A stretch of DNA of 64,000 bases. Source: Stenotrophomonas maltophilia (GTDB taxonomy: Bacteria; Pseudomonadota; Gammaproteobacteria; Xanthomonadales; Xanthomonadaceae). Under the pieces are notes generated by a model that searched no databases, was not told where the DNA came from, and saw only the letters and a list, made by a program, of their open reading frames with translations. Below are positions 1 to 8,638 of this stretch, in pieces. The DNA is taken from assembly GCF_002799245.1 (NCBI RefSeq), contig NZ_NEQV01000010.1, forward strand, positions 1-64,000. The letters are read 5' to 3'. Each line of letters starts with the position of its first letter. Within the stretch, counting starts at the first letter, position 1. Position numbers and translations under genes: made by a program.

Positions 1-84
1 CGACGTTAAGGTGCGGGATGGGGATCGCTCGGCTCGTCTGTCGGCTGGTACCCGCAGATATCATGTTGACGGTCCCTCCACCCT

Positions 85-109
85 GGCTCCTACATACCTC
101 GTAGGAGCC
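85..109. repeat. Inverted GTAG pair
   Basis: Nine bases at 85-93 (ggctcctac) are repeated as their exact reverse complement at 101-109, separated by 7 bases. The GTAG tetranucleotides face the centre, as in the GTAG-headed SMAG/REP family of Stenotrophomonas. It could form a small hairpin. Confidence 0.5.
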
Positions 110-154
110 GGGAGGAACATACAAGCCATGCTCGGCTCAATGCCTGACGGAACA

Positions 155-180
155 GCAGCCGAGCACGGGCTCGGCTCTAC
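155..180 (-). repeat. SMAG/REP element
   Basis: This is a GTAG-headed palindrome read on the minus strand: GTAGAGCCGAGC, a short centre, then the complementary half ending in GGCT. The same sequence type recurs at 16237-16260 and as a pair at 53600-53690. This is typical of the S. maltophilia SMAG repeats. Confidence 0.75.
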
Positions 181-256
181 AGCACCCGGCCTGCGCTGCT
201 TGACCGCCCCGGCGCTGCTGACCAAGATGCGCCATCGCCGCTGACGGATTACTGCG

Positions 257-1693
257 ATGTACCGTTCTCTTGCTGCCGCGTTGCTCTGCGCCCTCTTCGC
301 CGTTCCGGTTGTTTCGGCGCGTGAATCCCCTGGCGATCTTTCCCATCAGCTCGACGCCCAGCTGCAGGCCAACCGTGAGCGCTACGGTATCGCCGGCCAG
401 GCGGTACTGGTCGCACACAACGGCCAGGTCCTCTACCAGGGCGCCAGCGGTGAACGCGATCCGGCGACCCACACACCGGTCACCGTTGATACCGTCTTCG
501 CTGCACAGTCGATGGCCAAGCTGCTGACCAGCACGCTGGTGATGCAGCTGGTGGATCAGGGCAAGGTGGATCTGGACGCGCCGGCCAGCCGCTACGTGCC
601 GGACCTGCCCGCTGCCTGGCAGGCGATCCACGTGCGCGATTTCCTCAACCACAGCTCCGGCATCGCCGAGTACTACGACCGGGTGGACAACCGCTGGGTA
701 AGCAAAGGCTACGCCGGTGTCGCGCCCGATCTTGCCGCTGCGCTGAAAGTTGCCGCAGCTGCGCCGATGCAGTTCGCCACCGGCAGCCGCGTGCAGTACA
801 CCCAGGCCAACTACCTGGTGCTGGTGGCGTTGCTGGAGGCGCACTACCGCAAGCCCTACCCGGCCATCGCACGCGAACGCATCCTGCAGCCCTTGAAGAT
901 GGCCAGCACCTCGTGGGGCGTTGCCAGCGTGCCGGCCCAGCGCGCGGCGGTGCCGTACATCGGCAAGGCCGGCGCATTGCAGCCGGCCAATGAAGACCCG
1001 TGGCCGAACTACGGCTGGGGCCATGCCGATCTGCAGACCACGGTGGGTGACATGAACCGTTTCCTGCAGGCGCTGGCGACCGGCAGGCTGGTGCGTACAG
1101 CGACTCTGGAAACGCTTTGGCAGCCGCAGAAACTGAGTGGTGGCGGCAGCAACTTCTTCTCCACCGGGTGGGACACCATCCGCAACGACGGCTACACCCA
1201 GGTCGGCCACGATGGTGGCACCCGTGTGCGTGCACGGCTGGCCTACAAGGGCACGCTGGCCAGCGGCTACTGGGTGTTCGTGTACCTGACCAATGGCAGC
1301 GCCCGCAATGTCTGGTCGAGCACGCTGGTGGAGAGCACGATGGCGGTCGCCGCGCCCGGGGAGTTTCCGCACGCGGTGCTGTCCGAGCGGCTGATCGCGT
1401 ATGCGCTGGATGACAGCGTCGATGCGGATCAGCAGATGCACCGCTGGCTGCGCGACAGCAATGGCGTTCCCAGCGGCGAACTGGAGCGTGCGATCAATGC
1501 CGGTGGCTACGCCATCCGCGAAAGCCTCGGTGCCCGCAAGGCATTGAAGGTGTTCACCCTCAACACCGCGCTGTATCCGGAATCGGCCAACGTATGGGAC
1601 AGCCTGGCCGAATGCCATGCGGCGCTGGGCGAAAAGGAAATCGCCGAGCGGCTGTACGCGAAATCCAAGGCGCTGGCGCACCCCTCCCTGTAG
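257..1693 (+). CDS. Exported serine hydrolase of the beta-lactamase/PBP fold
   Basis: This is a 478-residue protein with an N-terminal signal peptide (hydrophobic core about residues 4-20). The class C beta-lactamase/esterase-type catalytic motif SxxK is at S85-M-A-K88. An HDGG motif in the second half fits the KTG/HxG box. The usual YxN box reads Y181-T-Q, so Asn is replaced by Gln. After the roughly 350-residue catalytic domain comes a C-terminal extension that looks like a helical repeat (residues about 400-478, phrase SANVWDSLAECHAALG), as in several serine hydrolase family proteins. It probably acts on an ester, amide or D-peptide in the periplasm; the substrate cannot be told. Its TAG stop codon lies inside a REP palindrome. 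Confidence 0.8.
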   Translation: MYRSLAAALLCALFAVPVVSARESPGDLSHQLDAQLQANRERYGIAGQAVLVAHNGQVLYQGASGERDPATHTPVTVDTVFAAQSMAKLLTSTLVMQLVDQGKVDLDAPASRYVPDLPAAWQAIHVRDFLNHSSGIAEYYDRVDNRWVSKGYAGVAPDLAAALKVAAAAPMQFATGSRVQYTQANYLVLVALLEAHYRKPYPAIARERILQPLKMASTSWGVASVPAQRAAVPYIGKAGALQPANEDPWPNYGWGHADLQTTVGDMNRFLQALATGRLVRTATLETLWQPQKLSGGGSNFFSTGWDTIRNDGYTQVGHDGGTRVRARLAYKGTLASGYWVFVYLTNGSARNVWSSTLVESTMAVAAPGEFPHAVLSERLIAYALDDSVDADQQMHRWLRDSNGVPSGELERAINAGGYAIRESLGARKALKVFTLNTALYPESANVWDSLAECHAALGEKEIAERLYAKSKALAHPSL

Positions 1694-1714
1694 AGCCGGG
1701 CGATGCCCGGCTCT
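1690..1714 (+). repeat. REP palindrome overlapping a stop codon
   Basis: The palindrome reads gtagagccggg, gat, cccggctct. The TAG of its GTAG head is the stop codon of the upstream serine hydrolase gene, so the repeat begins in the last codon. The hairpin could also act in 3'-end formation. Confidence 0.65.
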
Positions 1715-1795
1715 GGCTTTGGCAGGCCATCGAGTCGCACCGAAAATCAGCCAGGCACGGCTCGCCTCTTCATGAGGCGAGGCCAACGCCCCCGC

Positions 1796-3352
1796 TCAGT
1801 CGATGCAGGCGACGGTGCGCAGCACCGACTCCATCATCGCTGTGGCTTCGTCTCCGGCCTGCTGCTGGCGCCAGGCCACCACACCATCCGGGCGCACCAG
1901 CGTCGCACCCTCCGGCCCGATGCCGAAGGCATCACGGAACGCCGCATCGTCATCGGTCTGGATGTCCCCGCCCAGCGCCAGCACGTCAAGCGGCAGACCG
2001 AGGCCGACCGCGGCCTCGCGCGCGGCCCGCAGCCAACGCTGCGATCCACTGACCAGGGTGAAGTGCTGCACGAACAGGTCCACGGTCGAGACCCGCGCTC
2101 CCGCCTTGCGCACCCACACGTGCGGTGCTCGGGTGCCGGGCTGGCCTTTCCACGCGTCCGGCGCAGCCGCAGGTGGCAGCTCGGCGCCTGCGCCGATCAC
2201 CACCGGGGAGCGCTGCAACTGGCCCAGCTCCATCGCCGCGTTGCCGTACAGCACAGCGTTCACCGGCGCACTCACCCAGCGCGCGTAGTCCGGCCGGGCG
2301 AAGGTCTGCTGGTGGCGCAGCCAGCCGATCGGTTGACGCTCGTCGCTGTAGCTGTCGAGCAGCGCGGGCGCGGATACGCCGGCCAGCACAAGCTGCAGTT
2401 TCCAGGCCAGGTTCCAGGCGTCATCGATACCGGTGTTGGCACCGAAGCCACCACGCGTGGGCGGCAGCTGATGGGCCGCGTCGCCCAGCAGGAACACGCT
2501 GCCATCGCGATAGCATTCCGCGATGCGCCCCGCCATTTCCCAGCGCCCGGTGGCCAGCAGCTGAACCGGCATGTCCGCACCGAGTGCGCTGCGCACGGCC
2601 TGCAACAGTTCATCATCGCTGCGCGGTTGGTCATCGTTGAACATCAACACCCAGCGGCCGTCGCCATAGGTGGTCAGGAACGCCTGCAGATCCGGCTGCG
2701 TGATCTGGAACTGCTGGACTCCCCGGGCCAGGTAGGCATCGGCCTGCTCGCAGCGGAACAGAACGCTGCGAAGCGTGCGCAGATGACCGACACCATGCCG
2801 TGCGATGCCCAGTTGTTCGCGCACCGGGCTGTCTGCACCATCGCAGGCCAGCAGATAGCGGGCGTGGATCTCATGGCGTTCACCTGTGCTGCCGTTCTCC
2901 AGCACCGCGACCACGCCATCCGCTGCCTGTCGCCATTGGAGCAGGCGATGGCCATAGCGCAGATCAGCCCCCCGCGCGAGCGTGGCTTCACGCAGGATCG
3001 GCTCGAGCCGGTCCTGCGCGATGGCCGCCCCGGTGCAGGGCGAAAACGTGCCCGGCGGGGTTTCGTGCTCGCCCGGCGTCCAAGGCAGCACCTCGCCCCA
3101 CGCACCGGCAAGGCTCTCGGCGGTGACCCGCCGCAGGCGCGTTTCAGGTGGTGTCTGCGGGATGGCGCTGTCCAGGCCGCAGGCCCGGAAGTACTCCAGC
3201 GTATGCTCGGTGAAGCCCATCGCACGCGGATGCGGGGCGCTACCGGCGTGCTTTTCCACCATTACATGCGGAACACCGCGCAGGGACAGGAACAGGGACG
3301 CGGACAAGCCGACAAGGCTGCCGCCGACGATGAGGACGGGGGTGTGATGCAT
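1796..3352 (-). CDS. FAD-dependent aromatic monooxygenase (PheA/TfdB type)
   Basis: The 518-residue protein starts at MHHTPVLIVGG, which puts the Rossmann dinucleotide motif (G-G-S-L-V-G) immediately at the N-terminus as usual for this family. A 35-residue upstream extension of the frame lacks this logic. The second FAD motif GDAAHQLPPTRGGFGANTG is present at about residues 310-330. After the FAD_binding_3 domain comes a thioredoxin-like C-terminal region. The family hydroxylates phenols, resorcinol-like compounds or polyketide aromatics with NAD(P)H and oxygen in the cytoplasm. The substrate is unknown. It stands alone, divergent from the TonB receptor gene. Confidence 0.85.
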   Translation of the reverse strand: MHHTPVLIVGGSLVGLSASLFLSLRGVPHVMVEKHAGSAPHPRAMGFTEHTLEYFRACGLDSAIPQTPPETRLRRVTAESLAGAWGEVLPWTPGEHETPPGTFSPCTGAAIAQDRLEPILREATLARGADLRYGHRLLQWRQAADGVVAVLENGSTGERHEIHARYLLACDGADSPVREQLGIARHGVGHLRTLRSVLFRCEQADAYLARGVQQFQITQPDLQAFLTTYGDGRWVLMFNDDQPRSDDELLQAVRSALGADMPVQLLATGRWEMAGRIAECYRDGSVFLLGDAAHQLPPTRGGFGANTGIDDAWNLAWKLQLVLAGVSAPALLDSYSDERQPIGWLRHQQTFARPDYARWVSAPVNAVLYGNAAMELGQLQRSPVVIGAGAELPPAAAPDAWKGQPGTRAPHVWVRKAGARVSTVDLFVQHFTLVSGSQRWLRAAREAAVGLGLPLDVLALGGDIQTDDDAAFRDAFGIGPEGATLVRPDGVVAWRQQQAGDEATAMMESVLRTVACID

Positions 3353-3754
3353 GGAAGAACTCCAGTTCGACAGTGCCGCAGGCAACGGCAAAGGACTGTG
3401 GTGGCTTCCACAAGGCGGTGCGCAGGTGCGGGCACGCGATGACAGGAAGCGGCACATGTCCGCCTTCTGTCGTGGTCCGCGGCCCGGAGGGGCTGGATTG
3501 TGGCCACAGGGGCTCGCCCTGCAGCTGGCCGGGGCTCACCACGCCGGCCCACCATTTTCGACCCCGCCATGGTGCGCGCAGGGCGCGCCGGTCGCAAGCC
3601 GGTGGCCGGCTCCGTTGGCGATCGGTCAGCGAGCGCCGCCAAGCGTGGGTTGGGTTCCGCAACAGCGCGTGGCCGCCATAGGCGACCAAGGGGTGACGTG
3701 GCTCCCACGAGCTGTTAACTTGCGCGCCACTTTCGTGGTTTACAGCATTTCCGC
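3353..3754. other. 402-bp divergent intergenic region
   Basis: This lies between the divergent monooxygenase and TonB receptor genes and must hold both promoters. No convincing small gene, RNA, Fur-type inverted repeat or GTAG palindrome was recognised. Overlapping reading frames on both strands look like GC-rich shadows. Confidence 0.5.
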
Positions 3755-5863
3755 ATGACGCTCTCGCCGTACCGCCCCACCCCCTCACTGCTGTTCCTGG
3801 CCGTTTCCCTCGGCCTCGCTTCCACTGCCGCTGCCGCCCCGCAGGCGACTACGCTCGATGCGGTGCAGGTCACCGCTGCCGATGCCAGCGCGCAGGCGCG
3901 CGAGGCGCTGAAGCGCATACCCGGCGCCAGCAACGTCATCGACATGGCCAAGGCCGACAGCCGACTGTCCAGCACTGCCGATGTGCTGGCCTACCAGCCG
4001 GGCATCAGCGCGCAGTCACCGGGCAACGAGGGCACCAAGGTTTCGATCCGTGGCTCGGGCATCAACCGGGGCCCGGGCGCGCATGCCTCGGGCATTGCCG
4101 TGTCGATCGATGGCCTGCCGCTGACCGGCCCGGGCGGCACGCCCTACGAGCTGCTGGAACCGCTGTGGCTGTCGCGCGTGGAAGTGCTGCGCGGCGCCAA
4201 TGGTTTCGAGCGTGGCGCGCTGGCACTCGGCGGTGCCATCGACTACGTCAGCCGCAGCGGCCGCGATTCGGCGGGCGTGCAGCTGCATTACGAAGCCGGC
4301 AGCCGTGGCTACCAGAAGCGTGGCATCAGCTGGGGCGGCGTCAGTGGCGATGTCGATTACTTCCTGGCCTACACCGATACCGAATTCGACGGGTACCAGC
4401 GCCATGCGCGCGGCGATGGCAAGGGCGCGATGGCCAACATCGGCTGGCAGATCACCCCCGACCTGCAGACGCGCTTCTTCGTGCGCTACCGCGAGACCAA
4501 TCACGAAACGCCCGGTCGCCTGACCCGCGACCAGATCCGCAACGATCCGCACGCCGCGAACGCGGCCAACCTGGCCATCGATGCACGCCGCCCGCAGCCG
4601 GGCAGCACCTGGGTGGGCAACGTCACCACGCTGCAGATCGATGAGGATTCCTCGCTGCAGGCCGGGCTGGTCTATCACAAGTACCCCATGGACTTGAACG
4701 AGAGCCTGTACCGCCAGCAGCTGGGCTACGCCAACCTCAATGCCACGCTGGACTACCGCCACCGCCACCGGCTGTTCGGCCTGGACAGCGAAACCACGGT
4801 CGGCCTGCGCGTCACCCACGATCTGGACGCCGATGTGCGCGAGTCGCTGCGCTTTGCCAGCAACGGCTATGCCGCCGGCACGCGCACGCGTGACTTCCGC
4901 CACCACGGCACCGACAGTACGCTGCACGTCAGCAACACCCTCGCTTTCAGTGACCGCCTGCGCATGCAGACTGGACTGGCGCTGATCAACACCCGCCGCG
5001 ATGTACAGGTGACCTGGCCAAGCAGCGGCGGCCGCCTGCGCGACCACGACTGGGACTACGCGCCACGACTGGGTTTCACCTGGCAGCACAGCGCCCAGAC
5101 CCAGTGGTTCGGCAACCTCAGCCGTTCGGTGGAGGCTCCGCACCCGTGGTCGATGATCTGGGGCTCGAACCAGTACTTCGGGCCGGGCAATGGCCCGTCC
5201 ACCGGCCGCCAGCGCGCGCCGGTGCCGATGCAGAACCAGACCGCCACCACGCTGGAACTGGGCGCGCGTGGCGACGCTGCGCTGGGCCGCTGGGAGCTGA
5301 CCGGCTACTACGCACACGTGAACCACGAACTGCTGAGCGTCGAGCTGCAACCGGTGCCGAACCTGTTCATCGCCGAGAACAACGCCAGCCCCACCGTTCA
5401 CCGCGGCGTCGAAGCCGGGTTGGACAGCACGCTGTGGCAGGCTGCGCCGGGCCGCCTGTCGCTGCGCCAGGCGTATACCTTCAGCGACTTCCGCTACCGC
5501 CACGACGCGCGTTTCGGCAGCAACCGCCTGCCCGGCCTGCCGCGCCACGCGTACCAGGCCGAGCTGCGCTTCGATCACGCATCCGGCCTGTATGCCGCGC
5601 TCAATACCGAATATGCCTCGCGCATCGCCGTGGACTACGCCAACAGCTACTGGGCCGACAGCCATGTGATCTTCGGCAGCCGCATCGGCTACGACGCACC
5701 CGGTGGCCGCTGGCAAGCCTGGGCGGAGATGCGCAACATCGGCAACCGCCACTACGCCGCCACGGTCACGCCGGGCTACGACGATGCCGGAAAGGATGTC
5801 GCGCGCTCGACCCCGGGCGAAGGCCGTGGCGTCTATGCAGGCGTGCGCTGGCGCTTCGAGTGA
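3755..5863 (+). CDS. TonB-dependent outer membrane receptor
   Basis: A 702-residue outer membrane receptor. A signal peptide (about residues 1-28, ending TAAAAP) is followed by a TonB-box-like segment TLDAVQVTA. The plug domain is at about residues 50-165 (VSIRGSGI..., VEVLRGANGFERGALALGGAIDYVSRSG). A 22-stranded barrel follows, ending in aromatic-rich VYAGVRWRFE with a C-terminal Phe-Glu. The plug resembles siderophore/ferric-citrate-type receptors, but the ligand cannot be deduced. No FecI/FecR-type regulators or periplasmic transporter lie nearby. Confidence 0.9.
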   Translation: MTLSPYRPTPSLLFLAVSLGLASTAAAAPQATTLDAVQVTAADASAQAREALKRIPGASNVIDMAKADSRLSSTADVLAYQPGISAQSPGNEGTKVSIRGSGINRGPGAHASGIAVSIDGLPLTGPGGTPYELLEPLWLSRVEVLRGANGFERGALALGGAIDYVSRSGRDSAGVQLHYEAGSRGYQKRGISWGGVSGDVDYFLAYTDTEFDGYQRHARGDGKGAMANIGWQITPDLQTRFFVRYRETNHETPGRLTRDQIRNDPHAANAANLAIDARRPQPGSTWVGNVTTLQIDEDSSLQAGLVYHKYPMDLNESLYRQQLGYANLNATLDYRHRHRLFGLDSETTVGLRVTHDLDADVRESLRFASNGYAAGTRTRDFRHHGTDSTLHVSNTLAFSDRLRMQTGLALINTRRDVQVTWPSSGGRLRDHDWDYAPRLGFTWQHSAQTQWFGNLSRSVEAPHPWSMIWGSNQYFGPGNGPSTGRQRAPVPMQNQTATTLELGARGDAALGRWELTGYYAHVNHELLSVELQPVPNLFIAENNASPTVHRGVEAGLDSTLWQAAPGRLSLRQAYTFSDFRYRHDARFGSNRLPGLPRHAYQAELRFDHASGLYAALNTEYASRIAVDYANSYWADSHVIFGSRIGYDAPGGRWQAWAEMRNIGNRHYAATVTPGYDDAGKDVARSTPGEGRGVYAGVRWRFE

Positions 5864-5874
5864 TTGCCGCAGGC

Positions 5875-5897
5875 GGCGCCGGCTGTGATCCGGCGCC
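5875..5897. terminator. Bidirectional terminator hairpin
   Basis: A perfect 8-bp stem (ggcgccgg / ccggcgcc) with a 7-base loop lies between the convergent ends of the TonB receptor gene and the membrane protein gene. No T-run follows. Confidence 0.6.
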
Positions 5898-5909
5898 GTC
5901 GTTCCAGGG

Positions 5910-6428
5910 TCAGCCGATACGCCAGGCCGGCAGGCGTTCACTGCGCTTCCAGATGGAAGGCGCGAGGCCGATCAGCACCAGTGCCGCCAGCCACTTCGGC
6001 GACGTACTCAGCAGCGTCGAACCGAGCGAGCCGTCGCTGGGTGCGAGCTGCTCCTGCCACGGGTTGTAACCCAGGTAGAGGATGCTGCCGGCCCACCACA
6101 GCAACGCCGCGCCGATGCCCACCAGCAGCAGGGCCAGCGTGCGGCAGGTCCAGCGCTGCGAGGTGGTGCCCCATTCCCGCGACGCCGCGATCAGCAGGCC
6201 CACCACCAGCAGCGACACCAGTGCCACCAGGCCGATATCGACCTTCGGTCCAATCCGCTCATAGCTGCAGGCCCGGCATCGCGCCTCTTCCGCGGCGGTG
6301 GCGGCTTCGGCGCCATCGGGCTGTCCGGCTGCGGGCTGCGCCAGTGCTGCAAACGGCAACAACACCGCCAGCAGCGTCACCATGATCCAACGAAACAACG
6401 TCCTGTTCCTGCGTGCAGCGACATCCAT
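5910..6428 (-). CDS. Small multi-pass membrane protein, unknown function
   Basis: A 172-residue protein starting at MDVAARRNR; the frame extends upstream but that part looks non-coding. A signal-like hydrophobic segment (about residues 14-30) is followed by a short Ala/Glu-rich stretch with a CRAC pair, then membrane segments near residues 70-85, 100-120 and 145-160. The tail is basic. No known domain was recognised. It lies downstream of another membrane protein on the same strand, and the two may be co-transcribed across a gap of about 190 bp. Confidence 0.6.
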   Translation of the reverse strand: MDVAARRNRTLFRWIMVTLLAVLLPFAALAQPAAGQPDGAEAATAAEEARCRACSYERIGPKVDIGLVALVSLLVVGLLIAASREWGTTSQRWTCRTLALLLVGIGAALLWWAGSILYLGYNPWQEQLAPSDGSLGSTLLSTSPKWLAALVLIGLAPSIWKRSERLPAWRIG

Positions 6429-6622
6429 GCGCTCTTCCTCGTCAGTGGTTGTGTGTTTCAACGGGCGCCCGTGCCTCCGGCGCCCCTGTTCCCGATGCAG
6501 TACGACAAGCTCCCCATAGGCGAAACCGCCAGCACATGACTTCCGGGCGACCGCGATCATAGCCCACGGCCTGTTGCTGCTGAAAACAGGCCACGGCAGG
6601 GCCCGGTCAGCACGCAGCCTCA

Positions 6623-7402
6623 TTACATCGCCTGGATCACCTGCAGCAGATGGCTCGCACCTGGCGCGAGCTCCTGCGCGAGCCAGCCCAGCACGGCGAA
6701 AAACAGCAGCAGGCCGAGCAGCGGCCAGATCGTATGCGACACGCATACCCGCCACCACCCCTGCTCCTGCATCCCCTGCATGCGCCGGTACAGGCCGCCG
6801 GCAATGGCCGCGTCCACCAGTAGTTCGGCCATCAGTACCGGTGCTGACCACACCACCCACACGCTGGCCAGCAGGACCGTCGCCACCAGAGCGACGATGC
6901 CGAGGATGGCCAGCAACGGCAGGCCGGCTTCGTCTTCGGCCAGCCCGGCCAACGGCAGCTCTCCGGCATCGCCACCGCTCACCGATGCCGACTCGTTCCA
7001 GGATGCCGATGCACCGCCGCCACCGGAATGGCCACCGGCACCGCTCCACGGTGATTCCACGGCGCTGCCGCGTGGCGACGGGCCACCACCGCCCACATCC
7101 GGCGACAGCCCATCCAGTACGTTGTCCCAGCGCCAGCGGATCCAGATCCACATCAGCAGCAGGAACACGCCGTAGGCCAGCAACACGGCCATCGGGTAGC
7201 GCAGCAGCATCGCGTCGAGACCGGCCAGGCGCAGCAGGTGCGAGGCAAGGAAACCGGCCGCGCCGGTCAGGGCGACGATCAGCGCCATCTGCAGGCGTGG
7301 CCAACCGCGCTGCTGCAGGTGCCGACGCGCGCGCACGACTTCGCTGCCGCGGTTCATCGGCAACTTCAATGGGCGAGGTGAACAATGGCGCGAGCGCTTC
7401 AT
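6623..7402 (-). CDS. Membrane protein with Gly/Ser-rich cytoplasmic loop
   Basis: A protein of up to 259 residues with four or five hydrophobic segments: about 39-60, 68-87, 147-170, 175-195 and 220-242. Between the second and third is a low-complexity Gly/Ser/Pro loop (about 100-140, GGGGPSPRG..., SGGGGASASW). The start is uncertain: ATG at 7402 is used here, but ATG at 7357 (MNRGSEV) is equally possible and neither has a strong Shine-Dalgarno sequence. The function is unknown. Confidence 0.55.
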   Translation of the reverse strand: MKRSRHCSPRPLKLPMNRGSEVVRARRHLQQRGWPRLQMALIVALTGAAGFLASHLLRLAGLDAMLLRYPMAVLLAYGVFLLLMWIWIRWRWDNVLDGLSPDVGGGGPSPRGSAVESPWSGAGGHSGGGGASASWNESASVSGGDAGELPLAGLAEDEAGLPLLAILGIVALVATVLLASVWVVWSAPVLMAELLVDAAIAGGLYRRMQGMQEQGWWRVCVSHTIWPLLGLLLFFAVLGWLAQELAPGASHLLQVIQAM

Positions 7403-7555
7403 GCCGCCGCCAGGGGGCGGAAGGCAGCGCGGCCAGGGACTTCGGGAACCTGATACTGCATGCGGACATCCTTGCCGGGCACGCGTAGGCGGTGATGGGC
7501 GGATTCTACCGCGGGCAGGTCCGCTGTCCAGACAGCGCTCCCATCCGGGCGATCC

Positions 7556-7939
7556 TCAGCTGCGGTCGATGATCCGTTCGATGCGGCCATCGGCGAACAC
7601 GAACTCGCTCTGTCCCTGCAGTTCCAGCTCGGTGCCCGCACGCGGTCCATCGGGAACATCCTGCGCGAACACGCCGCGCCAACCGATCGTTGCGGTCGCC
7701 TGGTCACCATCGAACACCAGTGCCAGCAAGCGCTGTTCGCGCTCCCGGAACAGGGGCGCAGACTGCCGTGCCAGTTCGCCAAAGGCATCGATGCCTTCGG
7801 TGACCATCGTCAGCTGGCCACCACTGTGATTCTCGAAGCGCACGTTGTGCGCCAGCACAGCCAGCATGGCGTCGATATCGAAGCGGTTGTAGGCCTGCAG
7901 GTAGTGCTCGATCAACTGACGGCGGTGCGGTTCGTCCAT
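7556..7939 (-). CDS. SnoaL-like (NTF2-fold) protein
   Basis: A 127-residue protein beginning MDEPHRRQLIEHYLQAYNRFDIDAML, the classic opening helix of the SnoaL/NTF2-like fold, with NHSGGQLTMVTEGIDAF and a final sheet IERIIDRS. The longer upstream frame overlaps the TetR gene and is rejected. Members are small cytosolic enzymes or ligand-binding proteins; the substrate is not predictable. It is 53 bp downstream of the TetR-type regulator on the same strand, so the two probably form a short operon. Confidence 0.8.
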   Translation of the reverse strand: MDEPHRRQLIEHYLQAYNRFDIDAMLAVLAHNVRFENHSGGQLTMVTEGIDAFGELARQSAPLFREREQRLLALVFDGDQATATIGWRGVFAQDVPDGPRAGTELELQGQSEFVFADGRIERIIDRS

Positions 7940-7992
7940 GGCGGCATCCAGTCGTGGGCTGCTGGCGAGTCTCGCCTGCCCGCAGCGGTCGA

Positions 7993-8598
7993 TCAAGGCC
8001 GCGCGGCCGCCTTCAGCAGCTGCGCGGCCACCTGGTCGAACGGGGCGATGTCCTGCAGCGCGCGGCACATCGCCACCGCGCCTTCCACGCTGGCGATCAC
8101 CAGGCTGGCCAGCTCACCCGCCGCTGCCGGGGCATGCCCTTCGGCGACGAACGCCGAGGCGAGGTGGCCCTGCCAGCGCGCGAACACCTCGGCGGCAGCG
8201 GCGCGGGGTTGGCTGAGCGTCGCCTCCAGCGGTTCCTCCACGGCCGCAGCCAGCACCGGGCAGCCGGCGCGGAAATCAGAGCGCAGCAGACGCTCGCGCC
8301 ACATCGCCAGGAACTGCTGCAGGCCCTGCACCGCGCCCGCCTTCAACAGCTCCACCAGCAGCGTCTCCACCTTGTCGCCGGCCATGTGGGTGGCGCGCGC
8401 CAGCAGCTCCTGCTTGCCGCCGGGGAAGTGATGGTAGGTCGAGCCCAAGGGCGCCTCGGCCAGCTTGGTTACCTCGCGGATGCTGGTGGCATTGAGGCCC
8501 ACCCTCGCCAGCATCTGCGCTGCGGCATCGATCACGCGCTGGGGGGCATCGGACGGTCGCGGGCTCACGGCGGGGCTCCTTGCTAAGACGATCGTCAT
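7993..8598 (-). CDS. TetR/AcrR-family transcriptional regulator
   Basis: A 201-residue repressor. The N-terminal HTH covers about residues 19-65 (RVIDAAAQMLARVGLNATSIREVTKLAEAPLGSTYHHF). The C-terminal ligand domain carries a GCPV motif as in the YxaF/LmrA-type subgroup. The first four codons of this longest frame coincide with a 10-bp perfect palindrome, gacgatcgtc. The true start may therefore be GTG at codon 10 (VSPRPSDA), leaving the palindrome as an operator. It is divergent from a thioesterase gene (41 bp apart) and co-directional with the SnoaL-like gene, which are likely targets. Confidence 0.85.
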   Translation of the reverse strand: MTIVLARSPAVSPRPSDAPQRVIDAAAQMLARVGLNATSIREVTKLAEAPLGSTYHHFPGGKQELLARATHMAGDKVETLLVELLKAGAVQGLQQFLAMWRERLLRSDFRAGCPVLAAAVEEPLEATLSQPRAAAAEVFARWQGHLASAFVAEGHAPAAAGELASLVIASVEGAVAMCRALQDIAPFDQVAAQLLKAAARP

Positions 8599-8636
8599 AG
8601 ATTAGCGTACCGGCCGTTCTATAACAGTCGTCATAG
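8587..8636. promoter_or_regulatory. Probable TetR operator region
   Basis: A perfect palindrome gacgatcgtc (8587-8596) is followed by catag. Twenty-eight bases further on, the half-site gtcgtcatag (8627-8636) repeats the right arm of that sequence. The spacing and position between the divergent TetR and thioesterase starts suggest a control region for both genes. Confidence 0.5.
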
Positions 8637-8638
8637 CC

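Larger units (their letters stand above)
1..256. other. Intergenic stretch with GTAG repeats, no gene
   Basis: No convincing coding sequence is seen ahead of the first gene. The stretch holds a head-to-head GTAG pair (ggctcctac at 85-93 facing gtaggagcc at 101-109) and a SMAG-type palindrome at about 155-180, both reported separately. A further half-palindrome resembling the second one (gccatgctcggctc) lies at about 125-138. Reading frames here are short and are shadows. Confidence 0.6.

Noticed and set aside
3353-3754. Fur box ahead of the TonB receptor
   Set aside because: No recognisable 19-bp Fur-type inverted repeat could be found by eye.
4016-5941. Long frame antisense to the TonB receptor gene
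   Set aside because: It has no start context or domain; the receptor on the plus strand is clear.
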